From Neiella litorisoli (lineage in GTDB: Bacteria; Pseudomonadota; Gammaproteobacteria; Enterobacterales; Neiellaceae), in contig NZ_JACXAF010000005.1 of NCBI RefSeq assembly GCF_014773395.1, positions 124,001 through 188,000 on the forward strand: DNA of 64,000 bases. Reading direction: 5' to 3'. Below the pieces are notes generated by a model. That model did not search any database, was not told where the DNA came from, and was given only the letters and a program-made list of their open reading frames with translations. Below are positions 1-7,722 of the stretch, piece after piece. The stretch's first letter is position 1. Each line of letters begins with the position of its first letter. The position numbers and the translations under genes were made by a program.

Positions 1-150
1 GGCATTGCGACTGCGTTGATGGTCATGGGCGATGAGCAAGGTCTAGCATGGGCTGAAAGTATTGAACTTCCGGTCTATATGATCATCAAAACAGATGATG
101 GTTTTGCGGCGAAATACACCCAGTCAATGGCGCAATATCTGGTGCAATAG
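1..150 (+). CDS. apbE: FAD:protein FMN transferase ApbE, C-terminal end (partial)
   Basis: Frame 1 is open from the window edge to the TAG at 148-150 and gives the last 49 residues of a protein. The stretch GIATALMVMG followed by GLAWAESIELPVYMI and a late DGF is the usual C-terminal end of ApbE. ApbE covalently attaches FMN to threonines of flavoproteins such as NqrB and NqrC in the periplasm. The next gene is nqrM, and apbE-nqrM at the end of an nqr operon is a known order in Vibrio and Shewanella, which supports the call. The rest of the gene and the nqr operon would lie to the left of the window. Confidence 0.85.
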   Translation, partial: GIATALMVMGDEQGLAWAESIELPVYMIIKTDDGFAAKYTQSMAQYLVQ

Positions 151-204
151 GGCGCTTATTTATTTGGACTTATTCAGCAATGCGGTAACACCGCGGGAGT
201 AATT

Positions 205-429
205 ATGCTGACATTTGTAATCACATTTGCTGTTCTGCTACTGATTGTTGCTGCCATGTCGATTGGCTACTTAGTGCAACGTAAAACCATCAGCGGCAGC
301 TGTGGTGGCATTGCGTCGCTAGGCTTAGACAAGGTCTGTGACTGCCCTGAGCCTTGCAAAAAACGCAAAGCACGCGAAGCGAAAGCGGCGAAGCGGGAAA
401 AGCTAATTCAGGAAAACCGCATTATTTAA
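205..429 (+). CDS. nqrM: Na+-NQR maturation protein NqrM (DUF539)
   Basis: A 74-residue protein with one N-terminal membrane helix (about residues 2-23) followed by a conserved cysteine region SGSCGGIASLG and VCDCPEPCKK, then a highly charged Lys/Arg/Glu tail. This is the full DUF539 layout. NqrM is needed to assemble the Na+-translocating NADH:quinone oxidoreductase, probably by delivering iron to the cysteine site between NqrD and NqrE; the four cysteines are the likely ligands. It follows apbE by 54 bp. The start is ATG at 205, after CGCGGGAGTAATT. Confidence 0.9.
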   Translation: MLTFVITFAVLLLIVAAMSIGYLVQRKTISGSCGGIASLGLDKVCDCPEPCKKRKAREAKAAKREKLIQENRII

Positions 430-572
430 TCATTCAGCAGCGGCCATGGGATTTACTACTGGCCGCTGTTTTCTTTATCGAGCAAGGCGGACTAGATCTA
501 TTGGCCGGCTTGCGCTTCGACTAGCTACTCCCCTAGACTGGATAGCAGTTTCTCTGGGCCAAGGATTCGACT

Positions 573-1610
573 GTGTTTCTCCATTCATTCAATTATTTCC
601 GTGGGATCGCCATTATCTTCGTGGTGTTGGCGCACAGCTATATACCTGCAGGCTGGCAGCCCGGCGAGTCAGTGTTTGATCGCTTCCAATTCAGCCTGAT
701 GATGAATGGTACGGTGTTTTTTGTCTTTATCTCTGGCTTTCTATTTCATCATGTCTTTGTCCCGCGCTATCAATACAAAAAATTCATGGTGAAAAAAGCC
801 AAGTTTGTGCTGATGCCCTATTTGTGTCTGTCGGTATTGCCCATTCTGTTTTGGTTATTCTGGGCGCCCATCGACGCACCGCACGAATCGCTCTATAGCG
901 GCCATGGCGATTGGCAAACAGCAATTTGGTATTTGTGGACGGGGCGGCAGTTGACGGCTTATTGGTATATTCCAATGGTGATGGTGCTGTTTTTAATCTC
1001 GCCGCTGGTTGTTTGGCTGACCAAGAAAAATTTGTTGCTGTGGCTGGGGCTGCCGATGTTGGTCGTTGCCAGTTTCATTCATCGGCCGGAGGGTAATTTA
1101 CAAGCCTTTCAATCGTTGGCTTATTTCTTTCCGGTATTTTTAATTGGCGGCTGGGCTTCTGCGCACAAGGACTGGCTGTACCAAAAGTTGGCCAACCGCG
1201 AGATTTGGTTGCTACTCGTGGCGATTGCGTTGGCAGCAATTCAGGCACTTTATACTGATCAAGTTGGCAATTCTCACAAACCAGCGCTGCAGTGGGGCGG
1301 CATTGATTACAGCCTTTATCAGAAAGTCTTGCTGTGTTTTGCTCTGATGATTTTCCTTCATCGTTTTGAGGACAAAGAGTGGCATTGGCTCAATACCTTG
1401 GCCAATGTTAGTTTCGCAATTTACTTTATACATCCGTGGTTTACCACTTGGTGGAGGATGTATCACCCAACTCCAGATACCTGGCCAACCAGCGGTAATT
1501 TGCTCTACACGCTAGCGGTTTGTGCGTTGCTGATTGTGTTGAGTGTGGTCGTTGCCAAGGTCTTTAAAGCGATCTTTAAGACCCGCAGTCGCTATATCAT
1601 TGGCTGGTAA
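573..1610 (+). CDS. Acyltransferase 3 family membrane protein
   Basis: A 345-residue polytopic protein opening with FNYFRGIAIIFVVLAHSYIP, the first helix of the acyltransferase-3 (OatA/NolL-like) family including the catalytic-type His. About ten hydrophobic helices follow. The family moves acyl groups across the inner membrane onto sugars of envelope polymers; the acceptor here cannot be told. The start is GTG at 573: the frame is closed by TAG at 543-545, there is no ATG in between, and AAGGA at 561-565 sits seven bases upstream. It stands alone, 60 bp before the DUF3429 gene. Confidence 0.75.
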   Translation: MFLHSFNYFRGIAIIFVVLAHSYIPAGWQPGESVFDRFQFSLMMNGTVFFVFISGFLFHHVFVPRYQYKKFMVKKAKFVLMPYLCLSVLPILFWLFWAPIDAPHESLYSGHGDWQTAIWYLWTGRQLTAYWYIPMVMVLFLISPLVVWLTKKNLLLWLGLPMLVVASFIHRPEGNLQAFQSLAYFFPVFLIGGWASAHKDWLYQKLANREIWLLLVAIALAAIQALYTDQVGNSHKPALQWGGIDYSLYQKVLLCFALMIFLHRFEDKEWHWLNTLANVSFAIYFIHPWFTTWWRMYHPTPDTWPTSGNLLYTLAVCALLIVLSVVVAKVFKAIFKTRSRYIIGW

Positions 1611-1667
1611 AAATTGAACTAACTGCCATCATTGTTCGTACTCTAAAAACACAACAGAGGACAAACT

Positions 1668-2153
1668 ATGACACGCCACTATCAATCTAAAGCGGAACGC
1701 CAACAGCAACATCAGGCGGAGCATCGCCACATCAGTGAGCGACTCGCTTATGCTGGGGCTATTCCATTTATTGCGCTTGCAGGGTTGCTGTACTTGCCTG
1801 CCGACATGCTACCTGGCAACCAAGAGCAATGGGTCTCTGCGTTGATGACCTACAGCTTGATCGTCGTGAACTTCCTCGCCGGTTCATTGTGGGGCAGGGC
1901 GATTGATAACATGGAGCGGAACCATCGCGGTAATGGTCAATTGTTCGCGGTGCTCATTTCCCTGCTGAGCTGGATGACGATTATGCTGCCGCCGCAGCTT
2001 GGTTTTGTGCTGCTTGCCTGCCTGTTGGTCAGTTTACGGCTGCACGAAATGTACGGGTTGAGCTCTGACTCTGCGGTGAAATGGTATAGCAAAGCGCGCA
2101 GCCGCCTGACAGTGGTTGCTTCTGTCGTGTTATGCTTGGCTGCAGCGAGCTAG
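1668..2153 (+). CDS. DUF3429 membrane protein
   Basis: A 161-residue protein with a polar, Gln/His-rich N-terminus (residues 1-25) and four to five hydrophobic helices. The GAIPFIALAGLLY start of the first helix and the central FLAGSLWG motif are typical of DUF3429, an uncharacterised inner-membrane family of proteobacteria. An AGAGGAC stretch just upstream serves as ribosome site. Its stop codon touches the GTG start of the next SDR gene, so the two are probably co-transcribed. No function is known. Confidence 0.7.
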   Translation: MTRHYQSKAERQQQHQAEHRHISERLAYAGAIPFIALAGLLYLPADMLPGNQEQWVSALMTYSLIVVNFLAGSLWGRAIDNMERNHRGNGQLFAVLISLLSWMTIMLPPQLGFVLLACLLVSLRLHEMYGLSSDSAVKWYSKARSRLTVVASVVLCLAAAS

Positions 2154-2866
2154 TGCGGGTCGTTGTTACAGGAGCGACCGGAGGTATTGGTAGAGCACTG
2201 GTCGCTCATTATCTAGACCGAGGCGATGAGGTCATCGCCGTCTCCACTCAAAAACACCAACATATTGCTGACACTATCAATGGTAATTGCCATTGGTTGT
2301 GGCAATGTCCACCTGAAGATTACGTTGGCCGCCTTTCCCCTATTCTGCAATCGCGCCTACCTGATCGTGTGTTCCACTGTAGTGGCATACTTCACGCCAA
2401 CGGCAAAATGCCGGAGAAGGCGTTAAAACAGTTCTCGGCAGCTCAGTTGCAAGACAACATGCAGGCCAACTGCATTGCCGCGGTCAGCTTACTGCAAGCA
2501 CTGGAGCCCTTTTTAAACCGCTACAGCCAATGCATTATTGCGGTGTTGTCGGCCAAAGTGGGATCGATTGAAGACAATTATCTTGGCGGCTGGCACAGCT
2601 ATCGAATGAGCAAGGCTGCGTTGAATATGGCGATCAAAACGGTGTCGATTGAGTGGCGTCGGCGGTTCCCTCAAGTGGTGCTTGCTGCGGTTCATCCTGG
2701 CACCACTGAATCAAAATTATCTCAGCCTTTTCAACACAATGTGCCGACACAACAATTAGCTTCGGCGACCGTAACCGCTGCGCGATTGGCGACTTTGGCT
2801 GAACGTTTAACGAATCAAGATTCCGGTGCGCTGTTGCATTGGGACGGTAGCAAAATCCCTTTTTAA
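2153..2866 (+). CDS. Short-chain dehydrogenase/reductase (CsgA/C-factor-like)
   Basis: A Rossmann-fold SDR: the N-terminal VVVTGATGGIGRALV is the glycine-rich NAD(P) motif and SYRMSKAALNMA holds the catalytic Tyr-x3-Lys. The length (about 237 aa) is that of classical single-domain SDRs close to the C-factor group. The substrate is unknown. I take GTG at 2153, which overlaps the TAG of the DUF3429 gene by one base and puts the glycine motif at residues 6-13. An ATG at 2132 would add seven residues lying inside the upstream gene. Confidence 0.75.
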   Translation: MRVVVTGATGGIGRALVAHYLDRGDEVIAVSTQKHQHIADTINGNCHWLWQCPPEDYVGRLSPILQSRLPDRVFHCSGILHANGKMPEKALKQFSAAQLQDNMQANCIAAVSLLQALEPFLNRYSQCIIAVLSAKVGSIEDNYLGGWHSYRMSKAALNMAIKTVSIEWRRRFPQVVLAAVHPGTTESKLSQPFQHNVPTQQLASATVTAARLATLAERLTNQDSGALLHWDGSKIPF

Positions 2867-2907
2867 TCCAATTCGATCACACCTTTTTCCTTTAAAAACT
2901 CCACAAA

Positions 2908-2954
2908 CTTCCCATCGGGAACTATATTTGTTTTAATGACTTCCCATGGGGAAG
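2908..2954. promoter_or_regulatory. Pair of palindromic operators before a small HTH gene
   Basis: Two copies of one palindrome precede the HTH gene: CTTCCC-ATC-GGGAAC at 2908-2922 and CTTCCC-ATG-GGGAAG at 2940-2954. The second is perfect. Their centres are 32 bp apart, about three helical turns. A TATATT hexamer at 2923-2928 between them could be a -10 element. This is the pattern expected for autorepression by a dimeric HTH protein; that is inference. Confidence 0.55.
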
Positions 2955-2970
2955 TTTTGTGTTGTTTAGA

Positions 2971-3192
2971 ATGGATGAGAAGTTTAAGCAGGAGTTGTTG
3001 TCGAGATGGATGAAAGACTGGCAACTGCGCAGTAAAGATGCCGCACTAGTGTTAGCTGTTTCGCAGAGCAAGTTGAGCGAATACTTGAGCGGCAAGCGAA
3101 AAGTACCACGTTACATCATCAGTCATATCGATACCTTTTCGGTGCTGTCGAAGAAACAAGGACAAGCACTGATCCGCCGCCGTACCGGATAA
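2971..3192 (+). CDS. Small helix-turn-helix regulator
   Basis: A 73-77 residue protein that is little more than one HTH domain: WQLRSKDAALVLAVSQSKLS is the helix-turn-helix, followed by EYLSGKRKVPRYI as recognition helix end and wing. It resembles XRE/Cro-type regulators. It probably binds the two palindromes just upstream, one of which ends 16 bp before this start. The ATG at 2971 is used; a GTG at 2959 in the same frame, four bases after a GGGGAAG that belongs to the operator, is possible. The next small gene follows after 11 bp and may be co-transcribed. Confidence 0.6.
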   Translation: MDEKFKQELLSRWMKDWQLRSKDAALVLAVSQSKLSEYLSGKRKVPRYIISHIDTFSVLSKKQGQALIRRRTG

Positions 3193-3203
3193 AGGTTAGC
3201 TAC

Positions 3204-3398
3204 ATGGATTCTGGTCACTTGTTACATGTCGTTGTCGTAACTGGCCTGCTGGTCGCACTTGTGTCTGGCGTAGCGATGCTCGGCTTAATTTTACTCAGCG
3301 TATGGCGCGGACTGAAGGAAATGGGCAGTTGCCGTAATAGCAATCAGCTCGGCACCGATGTGAGTTACTCTGACCAGCACGGCGATCCGAGAGGCTAA
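3204..3398 (+). CDS. Small single-pass membrane protein, unknown
   Basis: A 64-residue protein with one strong membrane helix (about residues 7-34, Val/Leu/Gly-rich) and a polar C-terminal tail ending in HGDPRG. No family is recognised. It lies 11 bp after the HTH gene in the same direction, which argues for a shared transcript, but it has only a weak ribosome site. It might be a product controlled by the HTH protein; this is a guess from position. Confidence 0.4.
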   Translation: MDSGHLLHVVVVTGLLVALVSGVAMLGLILLSVWRGLKEMGSCRNSNQLGTDVSYSDQHGDPRG

Positions 3399-3459
3399 AG
3401 CGGCTATCCGCTGGTATAGTATGGCGATTGACGATTGCTAATTGACGGAGTTACGCCAC

Positions 3460-3747
3460 ATGGCCAGAGCGCGAGCCCATGCTTACCACATCCTTGTTTC
3501 ATCAGAGAAAAAAGCCAAAGAAATCCAAGACAAAATAGCCAAAGGCGCCGACTTTGCGGATATGGCACGACGCTTCTCGAGCTGTCCATCGAAGAAGCAT
3601 GGCGGCGATCTCGGCGAGTTCCGCAAAGGCGACATGGTCAAACCGTTTGATCAGGCGGTTTTCTCCGGCGAGCTATTCAAAATTCTGGGGCCGGTTAAAA
3701 CCCAGTTTGGCTATCACCTGATTAAAGTGATTGATCGTTCAATTTAG
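3460..3747 (+). CDS. ppiC: Parvulin-type peptidyl-prolyl isomerase PpiC
   Basis: A 95-residue single-domain parvulin. AHAYHILVSSEKKA holds the first active-site His, SKKHGGDLGEF is the central family motif, and KTQFGYHLIKV at the end holds the second His. The length matches E. coli PpiC (about 93 aa). It catalyses cis-trans isomerisation at proline bonds, in the cytoplasm since no signal peptide is present. The start is ATG at 3460, giving the usual short N-terminus; a TTG at 3442 in frame is less likely. Its 3' end overlaps the convergent lipoprotein gene by 26 bp. Confidence 0.88.
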   Translation: MARARAHAYHILVSSEKKAKEIQDKIAKGADFADMARRFSSCPSKKHGGDLGEFRKGDMVKPFDQAVFSGELFKILGPVKTQFGYHLIKVIDRSI

Positions 3748-4210
3748 AGCCAAGCAAATCTTCACCGCTGATTTGGCCTGCTTCAGAAAAACGAATGGCA
3801 GGCCATAGTCCGCCGGCATCTAGCTTAATATTCACTTCGTAGTCGATTTGTTTCGGTTTGGACTTTAACAGTGACGTGGCTAACCGAATGCCATCAAATA
3901 AACTCAATTGCGCCGGTAGTTTGAACTCAGCTTCGCCATAGGCCGGCACTGCCGGTAAATCATTTGTCGCACCGGCTACCAAATCATAACCATTGAGTGC
4001 CAGGCTGTAAGCGGCACCGACAAGCTCTAGTGGACGATCATTAGGGTTAACCACGCGCACCGACAAAATAAAACTCGGTGAGCTGTCGTTGACCACAGGT
4101 GTGATCCCAACCAAATTGACTTGTGGCGGATCGGTTGGCGGTAACGACGCGCATCCAGTCAACAGCATAAGCAAAACGGCGAAAGCGACTTTGAAACGGT
4201 TGAATGCCAT
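3722..4210 (-). CDS. LEA2-type lipoprotein
   Basis: A 162-residue protein with a lipoprotein signal peptide ending in the lipobox LLTGC, so it should be processed by Lgt and LspA (both encoded here) and anchored in a membrane. The mature part has a LEA type 2 fold signature: alternating beta-strand segments with VRVVNPNDRPLEL and the YSLALNG turn. Such proteins are bacterial relatives of desiccation LEA14; the role is unknown. The start is ATG at 4210, with GGAG five bases upstream on the minus strand; an in-frame ATG at 4231 would only lengthen the leader. Confidence 0.7.
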   Translation of the reverse strand: MAFNRFKVAFAVLLMLLTGCASLPPTDPPQVNLVGITPVVNDSSPSFILSVRVVNPNDRPLELVGAAYSLALNGYDLVAGATNDLPAVPAYGEAEFKLPAQLSLFDGIRLATSLLKSKPKQIDYEVNIKLDAGGLWPAIRFSEAGQISGEDLLGSKLNDQSL

Positions 4211-4244
4211 ACGCACTCCAATTGTTGTCATTTCAATTCCATTA

Positions 4245-4576
4245 GAGCCTGTTGAACTTTGGTGTATGAATTTTGTAAAGCTCGTCCATGAGCTTTACCG
4301 CTGTGCGGCTATCGCGATAGTTTGTTCCAAACAAACTGTTGTTCGTTCAAAATGCTCTTTTGAGCAAGCAGCGAGCTATGCCGTATAGCAATCTATACAA
4401 ATAGCGAGCGACGTAGCGAAATGAGCATTTTGACGAACCCTTCGGGCAGCGTTTATTGGCAATTTATTCAGCGTCAGCGATTATTCATTGACGGCCGGTC
4501 AACTTCATAACCGCTTCCTTGCCTAAATCACCAATAAATTGCTGCAAAAACACACAGCAAAGATCAACAGGCTCTA
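4245..4576. mobile_element. MITE-like element with 28-bp imperfect terminal inverted repeats
   Basis: About 332 bp with no gene, bounded by inverted repeats that begin GAGCCTGTTGAACTTTG on the left and read GAGCCTGTTGATCTTTG on the right complement. Alignment over 28 bases, including flanking ATTA, shows three mismatches. A TA dinucleotide flanks each end, consistent with a TA target duplication. Inside are two hairpins: a perfect nine-base stem at 4275-4298, and a long one whose arms at 4341-4357 and 4423-4438 match at 16 of 17 positions. Non-autonomous elements of this kind are moved by a transposase elsewhere, and none is in the window. Confidence 0.7.
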
Positions 4577-4628
4577 ATTTGTCGTATGATGAATTCAGAT
4601 TCGGACGTAATCAATAGAAGGGGAGTTG

Positions 4629-5264
4629 ATGCCTCATAAGAATGTGTTTTTTGCGCTATTGTCGCGGATGCAGAACATTCAACGTTGGAGTAAGTCCAAT
4701 GCGACCCGTTCAGAGAATGTCGCTGAACACAGTTTGCAGGTTGCTATGTTTGCCCATTGTCTCGGTTTGCTGCGAAATCATGTCTTTACTGATAAACCGG
4801 CGGTTGATGAGAATAAACTAGCCACCATGGCGCTGTATCACGACGCACCAGAAGTGCTGACCGAAGACGTCAATAGCCTGATTAAATACAGTGATCCGAA
4901 AATGCTTGAGCTGTGCCGAGAGATGGAAAGTATGGCCAGCGATATGTTGATGAACTCCCTGCCTGATGAACTAAAGCCTCATTTTGATGGGTTGATTCAT
5001 CAGCACGACCAAGTGCTTCATCAATTCGTCAAAGCGGCGGATTTGCTATCGGCTTACGCCAAGTCTTTGTCAGAGCTGCGGGCCAATAACACCGAGTTCA
5101 TCGGTTCGAAAAATAAGCTGGAAAAGGCATTGGCCAGATACCGCCAAGAGTTACCGGAAGTCGATTATTTTATGCAGCGCTTAATGCCAGCGTTTCAGCT
5201 CACCATTGATGACTTAATTGATGGCGCATTTATCGACATCAACCAACAGGAATCCTTGTTTTAA
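4629..5264 (+). CDS. yfbR: 5'-deoxynucleotidase YfbR (HD domain)
   Basis: A 211-residue HD-domain phosphohydrolase. RSENVAEHSLQVAMFAH and LYHDAPEVLTEDV carry the metal-binding His, His-Asp and Asp residues, and NIQRWSKSNATRSENV is typical of YfbR. The enzyme dephosphorylates deoxyribonucleoside 5'-monophosphates and so belongs to dNTP salvage. Start: ATG at 4629 preceded by AAGGGGAG; a TTG directly before it is unlikely. The promoter must lie in or just after the MITE-like element, which ends about 50 bp upstream. Confidence 0.88.
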   Translation: MPHKNVFFALLSRMQNIQRWSKSNATRSENVAEHSLQVAMFAHCLGLLRNHVFTDKPAVDENKLATMALYHDAPEVLTEDVNSLIKYSDPKMLELCREMESMASDMLMNSLPDELKPHFDGLIHQHDQVLHQFVKAADLLSAYAKSLSELRANNTEFIGSKNKLEKALARYRQELPEVDYFMQRLMPAFQLTIDDLIDGAFIDINQQESLF

Positions 5265-5270
5265 CACGCA

Positions 5271-5304
5271 CAGTAAAACGCCGTCGAAAGACGGCGTTTT
5301 ACTG
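5271..5304. terminator. Bidirectional rho-independent terminator
   Basis: Perfect 15-base inverted arms (CAGTAAAACGCCGTC and its complement) around a GAAA loop, with T runs on either strand. It sits between the convergent yfbR and isoamylase-N-like genes and can serve both. Confidence 0.85.
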
Positions 5305-5326
5305 AGTGCTTTAGCGTTTGGCTAGA

Positions 5327-5653
5327 TTAAGCGGCAACAACGCTAACAACTGAGTTGTCTTCGCCACTGCCGTTTGGCCGGTAGCTTTCTGCTTCCCAAT
5401 CGTTGTCGTATTTTTCTGAGCCGTCTTCCATGACTAAACAATAGCGATATTCATAATCGTCTTTGTCGTCAGTTGGTAAATTCAGTGTGGCCTTAAAGTG
5501 GCCTGCTTTGAATTTTTTCAGCGGTTGCTTTTCCCAGTCGAGTGCTTCGCAAAGCACATAGACTTCAGATGCGCCTTGGGCAGCCTCGGCTGATACTTCA
5601 AAAGTCACCTTTACAACGGGTTTAGTTTTCAGGAATTGTTTTTTTGTGGCCAT
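5327..5653 (-). CDS. Isoamylase early-set (CBM48-like) domain protein
   Basis: A 108-residue protein consisting of one immunoglobulin-like glycogen-binding (isoamylase N-terminal, CBM48-like) domain. KVTFEVSAEAAQGASEVYVL, a W/F-rich FKAGHFKATLNLP and YEYRYCLVMEDGSEKYDNDW follow the family order. No catalytic domain is present. Such stand-alone domains may bind polysaccharide or regulate glycogen metabolism; there is no glycogen gene nearby. It is preceded by GAGGGCTGAGAC upstream of the ATG, and ends at the shared terminator. Confidence 0.65.
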   Translation of the reverse strand: MATKKQFLKTKPVVKVTFEVSAEAAQGASEVYVLCEALDWEKQPLKKFKAGHFKATLNLPTDDKDDYEYRYCLVMEDGSEKYDNDWEAESYRPNGSGEDNSVVSVVAA

Positions 5654-5804
5654 GTCTCAGCCCTCCGTGAACGAAAAATAGCAAGCAAAGTGGTGTGGTT
5701 ATGCAAATGTCTATGCAAAGCCCGCGCCGAAGTGTAAAGCGCGTTTATGACTCGTTGATGAACATTATATCGCACTAAAAATAGACAATGATCTTGTTCC
5801 CTGT

Positions 5805-6473
5805 CTAATTTGGTGCAAATTGTTCCCTTAATATCCAACTGGTGAAACAGGTGCGTAAGTAAAAACCTTTGGGCTGTGCCCAGACCTGTTGACCGTTTTC
5901 GCCAATCGCTTGAGTGCGTATTTTGCCATTGGCTGCTTTAGGGCGAAGTTGCAGGTACTCGCCAAGATGAGCATTCACTTGCTGAATCTTACCCAGTGCT
6001 AACAAGTCTGTGAGCTCTTGCCAATCTTGCTGCAATGCTTGCTCCTGTGCTGCTGAAGGTCGCCACAAAAAGGGACTACCAATTTGGCGTTGGGCTGGAG
6101 ATAAGCCTTTGTCGGCCAAAACCGGAACCCAAAGAACATGCGCTAATTTTTTGCGCAAGGCGCTGGTTTGCCAAGTTTGTTGGCACGCATCGGTCATCGG
6201 AGCAACACAAACGAAGGTTGTTTCCAAAGGCTGGCCAGTCGCAGATATCGGCAGAGTCTTTAACTCGACGCCCAAATCTGGGAAGTCCGGCTCGGGTTTC
6301 GAGCCTGCTGAAGCGCCAAGTGCCAACTCGATCAACATGCCGCCCCAGCCTTTATGACGACTGAAGTCGGCAGGCACAGGTTGCTGCAATTGCTGAGCGA
6401 GATCAGCAAAGCTTAAACCCGCTAAATCACGAGCTGCGTCAGCAAGTTGGGTAATTGAGGTTGGTTTTGGCAT
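5805..6473 (-). CDS. mutH: DNA mismatch repair endonuclease MutH
   Basis: A 222-residue protein matching MutH throughout. The catalytic triad is visible in DFPDLGVELKT, corresponding to Asp63, Glu70 and Lys72 (E. coli D70/E77/K79). KGWGGMLIELALGA upstream is also a family hallmark. MutH nicks the unmethylated strand at hemimethylated GATC sites when activated by MutS-MutL, so the host should be a Dam methylator, which fits the GATC-rich region next door. The ATG at 6473 is chosen over an upstream TTG at 6503 because MutH proteins start near this point. Confidence 0.93.
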   Translation of the reverse strand: MPKPTSITQLADAARDLAGLSFADLAQQLQQPVPADFSRHKGWGGMLIELALGASAGSKPEPDFPDLGVELKTLPISATGQPLETTFVCVAPMTDACQQTWQTSALRKKLAHVLWVPVLADKGLSPAQRQIGSPFLWRPSAAQEQALQQDWQELTDLLALGKIQQVNAHLGEYLQLRPKAANGKIRTQAIGENGQQVWAQPKGFYLRTCFTSWILREQFAPN

Positions 6474-6539
6474 GGGACAAGAGCAAAGCGAACGGTGAGC
6501 CAATGGTACGCAAGGGCAGCCCGAAAGTCATCTTGCATA

Positions 6540-7133
6540 GAAACTGCACAACAAAAATGAAGCGGCAGTTTTTGATTTTAACTAATTGATAATAATTAAA
6601 TAAATATAGTTAGGATGGGGTTTTGGGCAACTTTTCTGCCAGTTATTCACAGAACAAGCCACAGGAGTGTTGGATAACTGGATCTATCACCGGATCTGTT
6701 GGCTCTGAAACCAGTTTTTATCGGCAAAATTGATCTGGATTAGTTGACATTGGTCGCAGTTTGACCGCTTTCTGTGAGTAACTTTGCTATTGGATAGATC
6801 TTGTTCGCTCTAAGTTGTTGGTGCCGTGATGCAATATCCATGAAATATTTATTATTAATTAAATCTATTTATAATCAGTGGTTTGTTGTCTTTATTTGGC
6901 CTTTGTGAAATGGCTTTGGCAAATTCTAAGGCCATATATTCAACTGTTTAATCCACTTATGCACAAGGTTATCCACCGTTGATGTGACTAACTGATCGGC
7001 TGCGATCGACTTAGAGATATATTTTGTGTGGATAAGTTTTTTATATGTCCATTTTTATGCACAGATGACGCCGTGAAACAGTTGTGAGAGTTGTGTCAAA
7101 CCGCAGCATAATGGGATTGCCGCAATGTAACCT
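6540..7133. other. oriC-like intergenic region: DnaA boxes, GATC cluster, AT-rich stretches
   Basis: The 630-700 bp between divergent mutH and rppH holds no gene. Seen directly: AT-rich segments at about 6570-6612 and 6840-6876; six GATC sites (6681, 6693, 6732, 6797, 6994, 7004); and DnaA-box-like nonamers TTATTCACA (6643), TTATGCACA (6957), TTATCCACC (6969), a perfect TTATCCACA on the minus strand (7027-7035) and TTATGCACA (7055). This combination is that of enterobacterial oriC, but the gene context (mutH-rppH) is not the classical origin site. It may be an origin, a DnaA-titrating region or a DnaA-controlled promoter. Confidence 0.5.
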
Positions 7134-7178
7134 TTGTGGAACAATCAGGTCATTCAAGATTCACTCAGGATAATGAGA

Positions 7179-7721
7179 GTGATTGATTCCGACGGTTATC
7201 GTTCGAATGTCGGGATTATCATCTCCAATCAAGCTGGGCAAGTGCTTTGGGCTCGCCGAATCGGCCAACATTCTTGGCAGTTTCCGCAAGGGGGCGTCAA
7301 TGAAGGTGAGACACCAGAGCAAGCAATGTATCGAGAGCTATACGAAGAAGTAGGGCTCAAGCGCGAACATGTAAAAATTATCGCGGTCAGCCGCTCATGG
7401 CTGCGTTACAAACTGCCAAAACGCTTGATTCGTGAAGGTTCTAATCCCGTCTGTATTGGACAAAAACAGCGCTGGTTTTTATTGCAATTAACCAGTAACG
7501 AAGACGCAGTAAATTTGGAGGCCAGCGGTCATCCTGAATTTGATGAGTGGCGATGGGTAACCTATTGGTATCCGGTGCGTCAGGTGGTTTCTTTTAAGCG
7601 CGAAGTGTACCGACGCGCGATGAAAGAATTTATCACGCCACTTCAGCAAACTATCAGAGATGGTCGTCCATCAAAGGATAAACGTCGACGCCGACGACGA
7701 CCACAACCGAATGCCAATTAA
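7179..7721 (+). CDS. rppH: RNA pyrophosphohydrolase RppH
   Basis: A 180-residue Nudix hydrolase. The N-terminus [16 protein letters not shown] and [20 protein letters not shown] are RppH-specific, and the Nudix box GxxxxxExxxxxxxREUxEExGU is intact at [17 protein letters not shown] to EEVGL. It removes pyrophosphate from mRNA 5' ends and so starts RNase E decay. GTG at 7179 gives the canonical N-terminus and has AGGA eight bases upstream; an ATG at 7173 is possible. The basic C-terminal tail ([15 protein letters not shown]) is unusually arginine-rich. ptsP follows after one base. Confidence 0.92.
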   Translation: MIDSDGYRSNVGIIISNQAGQVLWARRIGQHSWQFPQGGVNEGETPEQAMYRELYEEVGLKREHVKIIAVSRSWLRYKLPKRLIREGSNPVCIGQKQRWFLLQLTSNEDAVNLEASGHPEFDEWRWVTYWYPVRQVVSFKREVYRRAMKEFITPLQQTIRDGRPSKDKRRRRRRPQPNAN

Positions 7722-7722
7722 T

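Noticed and set aside
446-679. 77-codon ORF overlapping the acyltransferase start
   Set aside because: Arg-rich shadow frame; the acyltransferase frame with its GTG and ribosome site explains the region.
6035-6364. Plus-strand ORFs of 109 and 115 codons inside mutH
   Set aside because: Antisense shadows of mutH without motifs.
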